From the NCBI GenBank assembly GCA_027596075.1, contig JADGJC010000036.1, positions 62,001 through 126,000 on the forward strand: a stretch of DNA of 64,000 bases, read 5' to 3'. The translations under genes were made by a program, and so were the position numbers. Below, piece by piece: positions 12,966-24,257 of the stretch. Every line of letters begins with the position of its first letter. The stretch's first letter is position 1. Source of the DNA: Rhizophlyctis rosea (lineage: Eukaryota; Chytridiomycota; Chytridiomycetes; Rhizophlyctidales; Rhizophlyctidaceae). The notes below the pieces were generated by a model. The model was given only the letters and a program-made list of their open reading frames with translations, did not search any database and had not been told where the DNA came from.

Positions 12966-13236
12966 TCTGTAAGAATTCATATAGAACTAAAGATCTCTTC
13001 ATTGTATGGTACATCATCTGAATGCGAGAATTGTTGCCGTAAGCAGTGCAACGATTGCTTGGAACATCTTGAGGCCACGGGACATTGGACGACTATATCA
13101 CCTTCCCCTTGACATATAGGCATCATGCCCTTTCCGAATGAACGGCACAGAACCTCCACCGCAATCTTTGGCCTGAAGCTGCCATGGCGACACATCCGCA
13201 TCTATTATTGCATCAAAGAGTTACACTGGCATCTGG

Positions 13237-13619
13237 TCAATATTTCATCGTGGGAGACTCCTGGCGCTTCAATGAAGCCTTTTGGGCTTGTTCTTGTCGA
13301 CGCTGTTCGAACTTCTGGCGAGAGGGGTCCTGAAGACTGCGGCTGATGATATGAGCTGAGGTAGCTCTTCGAGAGCGTCCAGTGGTGGTGGAACTGGGGA
13401 TTGAGGAATCCAGGATGGAGGATGTCTCAGAAGTTGTCGGTGCTGGATCGCTGGAGCAAGAGGGGCTTTGCATACGTAACACTTTGTGCAATACGAGGCG
13501 CCTTTCTGGTTGCACACGGCGGCTCCGCTTCCGGCAGCTCCAGCGGCAGAATGCGTTCCAAAATTCAAGTGTTTCTCAATTCCGTCTCGACTCCTTTGAT
13601 CGTCCCACTTTTGAATCAT
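13237..13619 (-). other. Possible small gene or gene fragment on the minus strand
   Basis: Two overlapping frames look protein-like. One (13619-13269) begins MIQKWDDQRSRDGIEKHL and contains CNQKGASYCTKCYVCK, which could be a small zinc-binding knot. The other ends in SLQDPSRQKFEQRRQEQAQ before a stop at 13237-13239. I found no intron of correct phase joining them, so this is either an unresolved two-exon gene or a relic. No family is assigned. Confidence 0.25.
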
Positions 13620-13727
13620 CGACAGGAGGATAGAAAATTATTACCAATACTAAAACGAAAACGAACGGAACGGCCCGCGCACTCGTCAACGCTAATATAG
13701 GTATGTCAACCAGCAGTGACTTTCCAG

Positions 13728-14039
13728 ATTTGGTGGCCGTGCAGGGAAGTTCGAACGAGAAGTTTACAAAATCTTCATCGACCCGAAGACGGTGACTTTA
13801 GCCATCTTGAACAGTGAGGTTGGAGAGCTTTGCCTTGTATGTGCGTCCAGCACGTTCTGAGTGGCACATGGATCTAATGTAACACTCCAGATGACTTATG
13901 TATTATACCAGACTGGATATGCAATGCGGGAAAGCACAACCATGATATATTCATCAGGCGTGTTCGTCATGAGGGAACCAACATAAGTCATGTCACCAAC
14001 CGGGAAGCTCTGGACAAATTAAAGGATGGAAACGAATGA
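13728..14039 (+). pseudogene. Truncated tandem copy of the NLR-like gene (N-terminal module and TIR start)
   Basis: Following a splice acceptor at 13726-13727, the frame reads GRAGKFEREVYKIFIDPKTV, closely matching KGKFERDVYTVFVDPKTI of the intact gene. It keeps the same exon end (13818, followed by GT). After a second acceptor, the block from 13891 reads GKHNHDIFIRRVR and NISHV, matching GKDDHEIFLSYRVR and NLSHV at the start of the TIR domain. It then stops at TGA 14037-14039. The exon coding for the acidic half of the N-terminal module is missing, and no NACHT or WD40 sequence follows. It is best read as a decayed tandem duplicate, although a short expressed decoy cannot be excluded. Confidence 0.7.
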
Positions 14040-15217
14040 GAGGAACACCGCTATCCATGTACGGCAGTGGCGGATAGCTGCATATGCCAATGGCCGCAAA
14101 TCGATGACTCACCCCACCTGAAAATATCCCCGGCTATTGCACGAGTGAAGGCAGAAAAGGCGTGGGAGGCGAAAGGAAGTGCAAAGAGCAGGATAGTGAC
14201 GTGGAAGCCAAGGGCCAGCTCAAAGCAAGTGGGTATTTGACAAACTGCGGATTGTGATCAAGTCAAAGTAGTTATCCTTGCTGGATTTGCAACCTCCCAG
14301 TCGCATGCATCCCGTGGAATAAGTGGCAATCATTGAGAGTGACATCATCCTCGATGCGCACAGTTGCTCAACTTAGTTGATTGCGTTGCATTGACTGCAT
14401 TGTATCTATCATCAACTTCATCAGTCGTCGGCGTAATCAGTCATATGCAATTTTTGGTGCTTGATCCCGAGCTTACAGGCCCAGCCATTTACAAGCACCG
14501 CAAAAGCAAGATGACGCTTTGAATGCGGCTTGACCACACAAGAAGACAAACCGTCTGCTTAGAAAGGCTGATTGCCAGAAACCGTCTGGATTGGATCCAT
14601 TCTTAAAAACAAGACCCTGCTGACAGCTGTCATTCCATCTGGCTGCCAAACGCATCATAAGGAGTGTGAACATTCAAGCCGTCTTTCATGCCGCAGCACC
14701 AATTTATGAGATGGGAAAAGCACCACACGCCCTACTTCACAGTCACACCCAATAGATGACTTCCCCCAACGCCTATGAACTCATCTCAATAAACCTGTTA
14801 CAGCCCAAGCTTTCAGAAGGTGCCAAAACATTGTATTCTCCGCATTTCATTTATCCGGGGTATTTCGGAAAGTCATTCATTGATCACCTTACTCGTTGTA
14901 TCGTCCCCGTTCACTCCGTTCAACTTGCAACGCACCATATCCAAGACCATAAAAGGGGAACAATCCTTATTTCCAGAAGTTCCCAGCGACATTGTGAAAA
15001 GTTGCGCACAGACTTCTTCTGACGCTCATTCTTCAACCCACTTGTGTGTCGCTACACCCCCACATCATCAGTACTTGCTTCACGTCCTTGTTCTCCTTTG
15101 TCCACTGGAATTTCGGTGAAGGTAATTCTGCCATTTCGGTCCTTCCTTATCGACCTGTCAATATAGGTATCATAGTACTCACATTCCTCATTCAGGCGCA
15201 GAAAACCATATCACAGC
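14040..15217. other. Intergenic region, no supported gene
   Basis: About 1.2 kb after the TIR remnant. I see no further NLR-derived blocks or family motifs. The last few hundred bases are pyrimidine-rich and likely serve as the promoter of the secreted-protein gene that follows. Confidence 0.4.
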
Positions 15218-15655
15218 ATGCTCACCACCACCACCAAATGCCTCCTCCTCCTGCTCGTCACCCTGACACCCCTCCACGCCCAACCAATCCGAACCTTCCA
15301 AGCACTCAGCGACACAAACTACGAAATCATGAACTTCCTCAACACCCAAATCACCAACACCTGCGCCTACCCCATCGGCCCAGCTCCCGACACTATTGGT
15401 CCCACGGTCCCGGTTGGTCTCAACGGCACGTGGAACGGGTCTTCCCTCGGCGTCAGGATCTACTCTGCCACCCCATGTACGGCGGAATGGTATGAGTACG
15501 ACCAGGTCGTGGGTGGGAATTGCGTTTTTTCGGATTGCGATGCACCGACGGAGGGACAGTGCTCGGCGATACTTACGTGTCATCCTCCGACAACCGGTGT
15601 AAGTGCACCAATGACGCCCGCGGGACCATCTGCGCCAGACTCGATGGAAGCCTGA
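15218..15655 (+). CDS. Small secreted protein of unknown function
   Basis: A 145-residue single-exon frame starts MLTTTTKCLLLLLVTLTPLHAQP, a typical signal peptide with cleavage probably after HAQ. The mature part has six cysteines (ITNTCAYP, TPCTAEW, GGNCVFSDCDAP, GQCSAILTC) and N-glycosylation sites (NGTW, NGSS). It is not recognised as a known family. A GTGTAAGT donor near 15600 and an AG near 15641 would remove about 40 nt and give an alternative C-terminus ending at TAG near 15722. The size, cysteines and signal peptide suit a secreted effector-like or wall-associated protein, but nothing shows its role. Confidence 0.6.
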   Translation: MLTTTTKCLLLLLVTLTPLHAQPIRTFQALSDTNYEIMNFLNTQITNTCAYPIGPAPDTIGPTVPVGLNGTWNGSSLGVRIYSATPCTAEWYEYDQVVGGNCVFSDCDAPTEGQCSAILTCHPPTTGVSAPMTPAGPSAPDSMEA

Positions 15656-16439
15656 GTTCCCAAACCCAATCTTTTCAATTCACCTGGAAGCGAATCAACA
15701 GGAGTCGTGCCTTAGGTTGTAGCATCTGATAATGTAAATGATGTAGTCGTACCTCGAGTTGTAGCACTTGAGAGTTTAGTGGCACGCTCAGGTGATGAAG
15801 GGAAGCCAGATTTTTATCGGCACCAACTATTACGTTGTTACTGTCGATGGCAGGAGGCTTCACATGGTCTTGGGAGTAGTATAGCCCCTAGGGCATGTTG
15901 AATTTTATCTTTTGTAAAAATGTATAGGTAGCTATTCTGTATGATGGGAATTGCTCTACCTATCATTCAAACAACTTGCTCCCAATAATACAAAATTGGT
16001 CTTGAGTGTATGATACAGCGGAATGGGTAGGTCCATACACGCAAATGAGAGAAGGAAAATTGAATGTGGAATCCCGCGCTATTCAGTTATCGACGCTTGC
16101 GAGGATTTGCTCGAAGAGTGCGGACGTGTTCGGACAGGTGGAATTGGCGCAGTGACGGAAGATGGTATAGGGAAACGTAGAGCTGGCAAGAGGGGCGATG
16201 AGTAAAGGGTGCGAAAATGGACAGGTCCTGTTTTTTCGGAAGCCACATCGTTATCATCAAGACGGTCATGATACGCTACTATTTCAAGAACCGGAACAGC
16301 AATCAATTATTTCTCATTATTCGTCAAAAGCAGAAGGAGAATGCATACAAAGAAAACACAGAAGACAAAACAGCTATTGTATACAACCCCACCATCTATA
16401 TCCCCATCCTCTCCTTCAACAACCCTCCAACCCCCGAAT
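15656..16439. other. Intergenic region, no supported gene
   Basis: The convergent 3' flanks of the secreted-protein gene and the P450. No motif-bearing frame was found. Confidence 0.4.
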
Positions 16440-18645
16440 CTACACCCCACTCACAACACCCTCCCTCCTCCACATCCTCACCTTAACCCCCCTCTTAGCC
16501 CTCATCGTAACAGTATGCTCCAACTCCATACTAAACCCTTCTCCAGCCTCAAACTCCCACCCCCTCACAACCTCCGCAACAACAAACTTCGTCTGGAAAA
16601 CGCCCAATTTCTCCCCTACACACCGTCGCGGCCCCGCTCCAAAGGGTACGAAAGTGTACTGCGCGTCTGGGTGGTGTGAGACTTTTTCTATAGGGGAAGA
16701 AGAGTCTTTGAGCCATCGTTCGGGGAGGAATTCTAATGGGCGGGGATAGTGATCTGGGTGTGTGTGGATTCCTAGGGCGTTCCACATGACGCCTTGGCCT
16801 TTGCTGAGGAATTGGCGGGCTGTTGCGCCGGTGGGGAGTTGCCATTCTAGGGTGCGGTCTTCGGAGAGTTCGCGGAATAGGACGGGGAGTGGGGGACGGA
16901 TCCGGAGCGTTTCTTTGAGGACTGCGTCGAGGTAAGGAAGGCGGTCGAGGGATTCGTAGGTTACTTCTCCTTTTAGGGTGTCGAGTTCGGCGCGGAGTTT
17001 GAGGAGGACGTGAGGGTGGGTTGTTAGGTAGGCGAATATCCAGGTTAGGAGGGCGGAGGTTGTGTCTCGCCCCGCGAAGAGGAATGTCATGAGGTGTTTT
17101 ACGACTTCGCGGTCGTTGTTGAGGAGGAAGTGGGGGACTGTGTCGCGGGTTTTGTCGTTATTCCTACGTCGGATGAATTCCGCCAACACGCATCGATCAT
17201 CTTCCGCTACGCCATTCGTCTCATACTCCCTCAACCGTTCCAGCACAACACCTTCCAGCATCTTCATATTCCGCTCATACTCTCTCACTGCCGGAGTTTT
17301 GAGGAACTCCCAGTAGTGTGTAAACTTGACGATGAAGCGCCACATGAGGTGGTCGGCGACTTGGCACCAGGCGTGGACGAGGGTGGTGTCGCCAGTTAGG
17401 GAGCGCGGGTCCACGCCGCAGATTAGGAGGGTGATGATGTCGAAGTTGAGGGAGTCAAAGGTTTCTTGGAGGTCGATGGTTTGTGGGGTTGTGGAGTTGG
17501 GCTTGGGTTTGGAGTGGAGGGCGAGGTGGGTGTGGAGGGTTTGGATGCGGGTGCGGATGCTGAGTTTGACGAGGAAACACAATTTAGTTTTTCATCGCAT
17601 GAGTGACGAACATCTTGTATGCTTACATTTCGGTATATCCCTTCACGACAGCAGTATGGAAGAATGGCTGTAAAGAGAGCATGCATTCCGGTCAATATCT
17701 TGAACCTTCTCATTCCCTCTTTCACCAATAAAAATTCCTCTGTTACCAACAAACTTAACTCACCCCAAAGAAATGTCTTGCCTCCCTCCAATCATCACCA
17801 TTCGGCATGAGCGCTAGTCCTCCCGCAATCGGGTTGAAGATCTCTGATAGCTTCTTGTTACGGTCAAAGGCTTTGAAGTCTGTTACGAGCATCTTTTTGA
17901 TAAGGCCTGTTTTTGTGGAAGAATTTGGTCAGAATGGGCACATTTGACGTTTTTCGTGCGAGGCTCTCCTGATTCCGCCAGACTCAGTAAACCGCGCCAT
18001 TTTGTCTGCAAACCCACTCCAAAGCCGTGTTCCCAAGCCCAAACCGATCTATCCATCCCCGCTTCATCTGTCTCCTCCTGCATCCAGGCCGGGTCTTGAC
18101 CATTGATTGCCATGCAGTGCCTTCCGCACGTGCAATAGAGTGCGCTTCAAACTCCGCACCACCTTGCAGACTGCCAATCGCCCAATTGTCACCAACCCTT
18201 CCAGCCCCAAAACTTTTCCATCTCCTCTCCAAACCCTCTTCCGCTCCCTCCCCTTCCTCCCCCCAACCCCCAAATTCCTCCCTTTCCCAACATCCGCCCC
18301 CCAACATCCCGCTCCTCAAATGGACTTACCAGGCTCCATAACAATAACTCCTCTCAATCCCGGCATGAACAACTTGACAACCTTCCCCAACCTCCCCATT
18401 GCCTCCGGCTCCGTCCCATGCAACACCATCTTATCCATCGGATGATTGTAAAAGTGGCCTACAAAGGGCCATGGTTTCCGGAAAGGAGCTTCATCAGGTT
18501 GACCGGGAGGTGTGTATTCCCGTAATAGGAATTCGGATGCGAGGTATAAGGCGAGGAGTGTTAGGAGGGGAAGGACGAAGACGAACCATCCTGTTGGTGG
18601 TGTTGGGAGGTGGTCGAGGATTGTTAGGAGGAGTGTTTGAAGCAT
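16440..18645 (-). CDS. Cytochrome P450 monooxygenase
   Basis: Four exons (18645-18330, 17906-17764, 17667-17627, 17559-16440) give 539 residues. The N-terminus has a membrane anchor (GWFVFVLPLLTLLALYLASE) followed by a proline-rich hinge, as in microsomal P450s. Family motifs appear in order: I-helix AGRDTTS, K-helix ETLR (ExxR), PERW, and the heme-binding loop FGAGPRRCVGE with the thiolate Cys. The length is normal for the family. The sequence resembles the fatty-acid or alkane hydroxylase type (CYP52/CYP86-like), which is inference from the long F-G region and PERW context. It acts in the ER membrane with a P450 reductase. There is no adjacent biosynthetic cluster. The 41-nt exon is short but fits the phase on both sides. 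Confidence 0.92.
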
Positions 18646-21600
18646 TTTTGGGAGATTGAGGTGGGGGTAGATGGATGGAGTGAGGAGAAGCGACTGGTTC
18701 TGTGAGTGTCGACGACACTGAATTTGGCGTGTATGGAGGGTCACCGCAATGGAGGTATGGATGCTACAAGTAATATGAGAGTTGACAGGTTCTACAGTTT
18801 TGACAGCGATTACAAGTAAGGGGCCAGTGCAAGACCACGAGGGGGGACTCTGACCACAATCCAACTTTTATTATTCCGAGTAGTGAGCCCAACACAAATA
18901 AACAGCAATCCTCATCCGGGCATCGATCTCTCCTACTCCTATTGCTATTGGCGATGATGACACATCCGCTTCTTCTATGCGCCCCTTTTGCACGAGGAAC
19001 GCGGTAGAATTGGCGGAAATGGTTCACCAATATTCACCAACTCAAGGACATCCGGTAACACGAATAGCCGTGCATAATGGTGGTGACTGGTGAATTTGCA
19101 TCCATTGGGGAGTAATTGCAGTCAGTGTAATACACGTACGTCAGGATCGAAGGTCTGAAGGTCCACACTCATGACGGGAGATCAGACCGGACGCGTCCGG
19201 ACACCAGGACGCCATAGGAGGGAGGGGAGAAAAGATGCTGTGAACGCGCCGCATGAGTCAATTTCACCATTGGGAAGCATTCGGAGGTCTAGAATGGCCC
19301 CAATCCAGGGGATCGGTACTGACCAACCAACCCATTTGCTCTTTTCCGCTCTATGGCTCCGATACATCGGAAAATATCAACATGACCAGTGAGACCAGCG
19401 ATTTGCTATGAAGGCCATTATTCCGATCCGAGGGTCACATCGCGTTGCATATGCGGGGAAATAGCAAGGTTTTTGCCGCGTGTTTGTCCGTCGGGATCAG
19501 GAAATTTGATTAGGTGAGCACTCGGAGGGCTTGCACTTCACATGGCTGTGCCGTCAAATAATTGGCCATGTGCCACCACGTTCGGGCGACCAGTCAAGGG
19601 ACGCATTCCCCACAACCTTCTCCATAATCATGTTGATTCACTTACTAAGCGGCAAAGCTTGAGCCTGCGCATGTCGTCCCACCAGATCGGTTGACTTGCA
19701 TGTGTTGAGGTGCGTATCACGAGGCCCTGAAACCCCCTTTGTTGGGGTTTTCCTCTCAATATCTCAACTTCGTTGTAGGTCGAACGACAGGGCGGTTGAA
19801 GTTGTCGGAAGGATCGAGGGAACGGCTGAACAATCTCCCAAATACCCACAGGTATTGGCACCATTTATCACACCTCAGCGGCAATGTTATAGATACTCAA
19901 TCGGTTATCCTTTGGAATCTCATTGAGCTCCTGAGTGCCTTGTTTCGTGCAATAGGTTGATTGAAATATCAATACCAGTTGACAGTGGCCCAGCATAAAC
20001 TTGCAAAGTGAAGTTCTCTCTGCATCCCAGCGGAACACAGCATGGTTTTTGGTCTGCCCCAGCGACTCTGACCTTGATACCACACCACTGCACACCGCAG
20101 CTATACCGCAGTCCAATGGTGGATGTTCTACCAGCGAGTTCAAACATGAGTGTGAGTGTGCCGATGAGGCATATCAGTGAAAAGTCGGCTGAAACTTGCC
20201 GCTGGACGACTAGGCAGTGTATGCATGGAATTACATGCCTGATGCGGGGAATACCGTCGATGCATGTTCTGGTTACCAGAACCTGCTGCCGTTGAAGGTT
20301 CACAAACCCGCCATGGCCCCTGTTTCCTTGCAGATACCCGGTTCATTCTCCTCAGCATCGTTTGTCCTGCCGCGGCGTGCATTTCGCCACCTTTTTTCAT
20401 ACTCAAATCGATTCTAGGCTCAACGACTTTCGCCAATCTGCACAGACAATCCCTTCGGGGCAAGCACCTCCGGATCCACTCCAGGCGCCATGTCTCCAAC
20501 AATGGTTCATGAAACGATTTCATTGGTTGAGGGCCGAATCCTCACTGCATATTCTTCCCCAAGATCCTTGAATCAGCGTTAGGAAATTGTATTCCTCGAA
20601 GTCATCGATGCGAAAAACAAAACCCATGCCATTTATTTCAGTGGCGGGTCCACGGCTAATTGTGCGAATCGCTATGCATGATCTAGCTACTTCCACCGCT
20701 TTACTTTTACCAGAATGGAAATGTTTTGCACCACATTCACCACCTTCCTGTCACATTGACTGTTATCTCGGCCTTGAATCCAGCAAAAACAAAAGCCCAT
20801 CGCCTTATACCACAGAATGACGAGCCGCACTTTGAGAGAAACTTGCTGACTCGCATGGAATCGAGGTATTTGGCGTTTTCACTTCCTTTCACTTCCTCCG
20901 TGCTTTCTCTCATCGATGAGGTCTGAATAGAATCGTCTCTGATAAGGAATCTTTTATGAGTTCACCGGTGTTGGTAGCTTCAGAAAAAGGCAATGGATCA
21001 TCTCTTCTTAGAGATCGTGCTGGAGCATTTGTAATGGGCGATCTTATCGTCAGCCACTAACGAACAAGAGTAACAAAGTGAACAACACTTGCGATGTCTT
21101 GCAACTTGATGCAACCGGGGATTATGTTCGGCCTTTTTACGCAACATGGTTTGTTCGAGTTTATATGCCAGATCATGCCGTACTGATTTGCGCAACCTTG
21201 CATTCGATGCAAAGTGGGTTTTGAGATTCTGCAACGTGAAAGAAGGAGGCCGCGCTGGCTTAGTCCAACTGAGCAAGCTATGAATCTTACCAATCTTGGC
21301 GTACTACTTTAAAATCTCCGGATGATCAAGGTTAGCTAAGCTTTGCGTTCACTGCCACTGCCAAGAGACCGCGAAATGGTGGAACTCAAATGAGGAGGGT
21401 ATGGTTGCTTTGATAACCAAACTGGCCCGAATCATCCAGACTGTTGTCGGGAACGCATAGAAGTACACATTTTGCTGTTTGTGGAAGGACTCTGTACATT
21501 GCAAGCGGAGGTGATTCCGTGGTTCATTGCTGAGGTTGTATTCTTTTTGTGTCTGAGAACTTGGATAATGTGCGACATACTCATTCTAATTTGAAAAAAA

Positions 21601-24257
21601 AAAAAAAAAAAAGATGACCCGTGACTTTCGAAGCAAATCGCAACGACCGGCACCGTGACGATTTGGAGGCGGTTGAGTCCTGTCTCCCAGTGCTGTATCG
21701 CATCATGAAGTTGATGGTATGTCCGCGCTAAAAAGATTTCGGTATCGTCATGCCTCTGCTCGGGGCCCCGGTCAGTGGAGCATTGGTAGTGGCAAACCCA
21801 AACTGCCCAAATTCAGGCGAGGGGGGAAAAAAATATATATCCACATCAAGATCATGACGTTTGAGAGGCAATCAATCCACATCATGGAGGCTCAGTGCAA
21901 CGCTCTACTAGTTCTACTCGTTCCCGTTGTCTTGTGCTTCGACACACGCCTGTCACAGATGCGCAAAGTTGTACAGAAAACGATATGAAACGTCTGTGGC
22001 ACCACGACCTACTTCGCATCTGCGCTGCCATCTTCTTCATTCGTCGAAATCATGGAAGGCATTCCAAATTGTATTCAATATGCCGGTCCCCTGCATATTT
22101 ACAATTCGCGTGCCATTATGTTACGAATGGCGGGTTGAAGACCAGTAAGACCCTCAAGGCGTAGGCGCTGTGTAGCGGGCTTTTGAATGTACGGATTGTC
22201 GCACATAATCTACCGAAAGTCCACGAAGGAGAACTTGGGTGCATAGTGAGAACATGTCCTACCGCCGAATTTCATGTCATGTCCCGGCTTACCATCTTTT
22301 CTAGTTGTTTTCTACATCCCAGTATGAAACCCGTACTAACTCGAAAGATTGTGGGACTCGGCGCTACTAGCCGCGGTATAGATAGGGTGTCAACCATTTG
22401 CAAACTCTGCATGACGGTGGAGTTCCAGTTGGTGATATCACTGTTCGGCCATTCGTTTTCCCTTTGACCAGAACTGGAGTTTCGCTGACATTCGCGCTCA
22501 TTTGAGGACACTGCGAGCAGGAAGTACCAGCCCCGCAAGACCAGCGACTTACGGAGAAGGGCGTAAAATCAAGAACTTTCAGTCACCGCACGGTACAGCA
22601 ATCAAAAAGTACGGCTCTTTGGCGATTAGGGCAAGTCATTTCATGGCCAAATCAGCATATGCACACACCCCTTCAACCGGAGATTGCCCAGAGAGCAGTG
22701 CCAGGTTACATTCTAGTCCTTGAGCAAACTGGGGGGTTGCTCATCTGAGATTTTGCGTCGTTCCGATTCTTTTTTTGTTTGTCCATTTGGCACGGACACG
22801 CAGTCCGATCCACATCACAGGAACTCGTTTGTCGGTAGATCATCAACCGCACGCATAAGTGATGATGGACGTCAACCAGCGCTTCATCATTTACTCATGA
22901 GTCCAAAACCTTCTTCTTATGAGTGGGAGCCCGAACGGCATTGAAAAATCCGTGACCAGATCTATTTTCGGATTTTTGCGTGTCTTGCCGGCAATGGGGG
23001 GTCTAAACACGAACACGTCCGTGTCATGAATAGAACCGCATATCAAGCTTTCAAGCAATTCTCATCGTCCCGAAGGCGCTGGAACACATGCATGTGGACG
23101 CCGCATCCCCATCATTAGATGAACTTCTTTTTCTGCAACAATGGTATGATCATATGACCATGGAGTATGAGTTCAATGTCGATGTAGGGATGCACGCTGG
23201 TTTACCCATTGAAGCCATTCGTCACAATTCCAATCAGTGCAAAAATGAGCATGTTTGGGCCAATATATAAACATCCTACAGCCCAAATGCAAGGGCGTCT
23301 TGGAGACATATATCAAGCTTCGGGTTTTTTTTTTCCGATGCTCATACGACTTGACCGCAATCTGGAGGTTCTTTGCTGCTGTGGTGCACTGTTGAAGAAT
23401 GTCACTGTGCCACATTAGCCGGGCCAGCTGCGCCTCCACTGTCGGCCCTTGCTCAACCCCGTCCGGAGTAGTCCTTCTCTCGGAACACAGGACCGCATAT
23501 CAAAGCACATAACGCACTTCTCTGCATCCAACCCTACTAATATAAGCTCCTGCCAACATCGGCTCCGGAAGTCTCGTCCATTGAAAAATTAAAAAACATG
23601 GCGAACAAGTAGCGATCGGCAATTTTCCGAGAAAAAAGAACTATTTGCGGAACAAGTCATAGTTCCAGAGGCACTGGCTTCAACAATTCTGTTTCTGGAA
23701 AGTTTATACGATACAACACGAACACCCCACATTTCACACGGTGTGTAAATGGCCAATAAGCATAAGTTGTCGCCATGCCCATCAACAGCTCTTCAAAACA
23801 CCCTTTGGACTTGGACATTATGCGTATTAATAAGTGTTGTTCAGATGCAGCGGGATCTCAAGTCGCTAGCACATCACCTGCAAACTTTTCAACCGACATT
23901 TGTTGCTGCAACTAGGATTTTCCAAAACATGTGCAGCCGAGTGAGGTGTATTAATACAATTGACTCAGCTTCGACCCTTTCTAAACTATCATGGAATTGC
24001 AGATATTATCAGGGCTCATACAGAGGGAAATGAGAGTGCGGTAGGATTTTGTCGGTGGGCTTCTTATGGAAGATTTCCAAACACCATTTGCGATATTTCT
24101 GAATCTGCATGGATTGCGCAAATCACTGTCACCCCGGAGTGAGCAAAATGATGCTTTATGCAAGTTTCTCAAAACTCATTCCAGGAGCTCTCATATTGAT
24201 CTCTCCTATGTCTGCACCATTGGGACGATGATGTAAAGTTGAATTAATCTTGTTCCA
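18646..24257. other. 5.6 kb gene desert
   Basis: Between the P450 start and the 3' end of the TIR pseudogene no open frame shows a family motif or splice-supported extension. The longest frames (about 120 codons) overlap on opposite strands. A 19-nt A tract sits inside it. The region could hold decayed mobile DNA or non-coding RNA genes I cannot recognise. Confidence 0.45.
21594..21612. repeat. A19 homopolymer tract
   Basis: Nineteen consecutive adenines in the gene desert. This could be the tail of an old retroposed sequence, but no target-site duplication was identified. Confidence 0.6.

Noticed and set aside
16198..16749. Plus-strand 183-codon frame
   Set aside because: It overlaps the C-terminal heme-binding exon of the P450 on the other strand; the P450 motifs decide.
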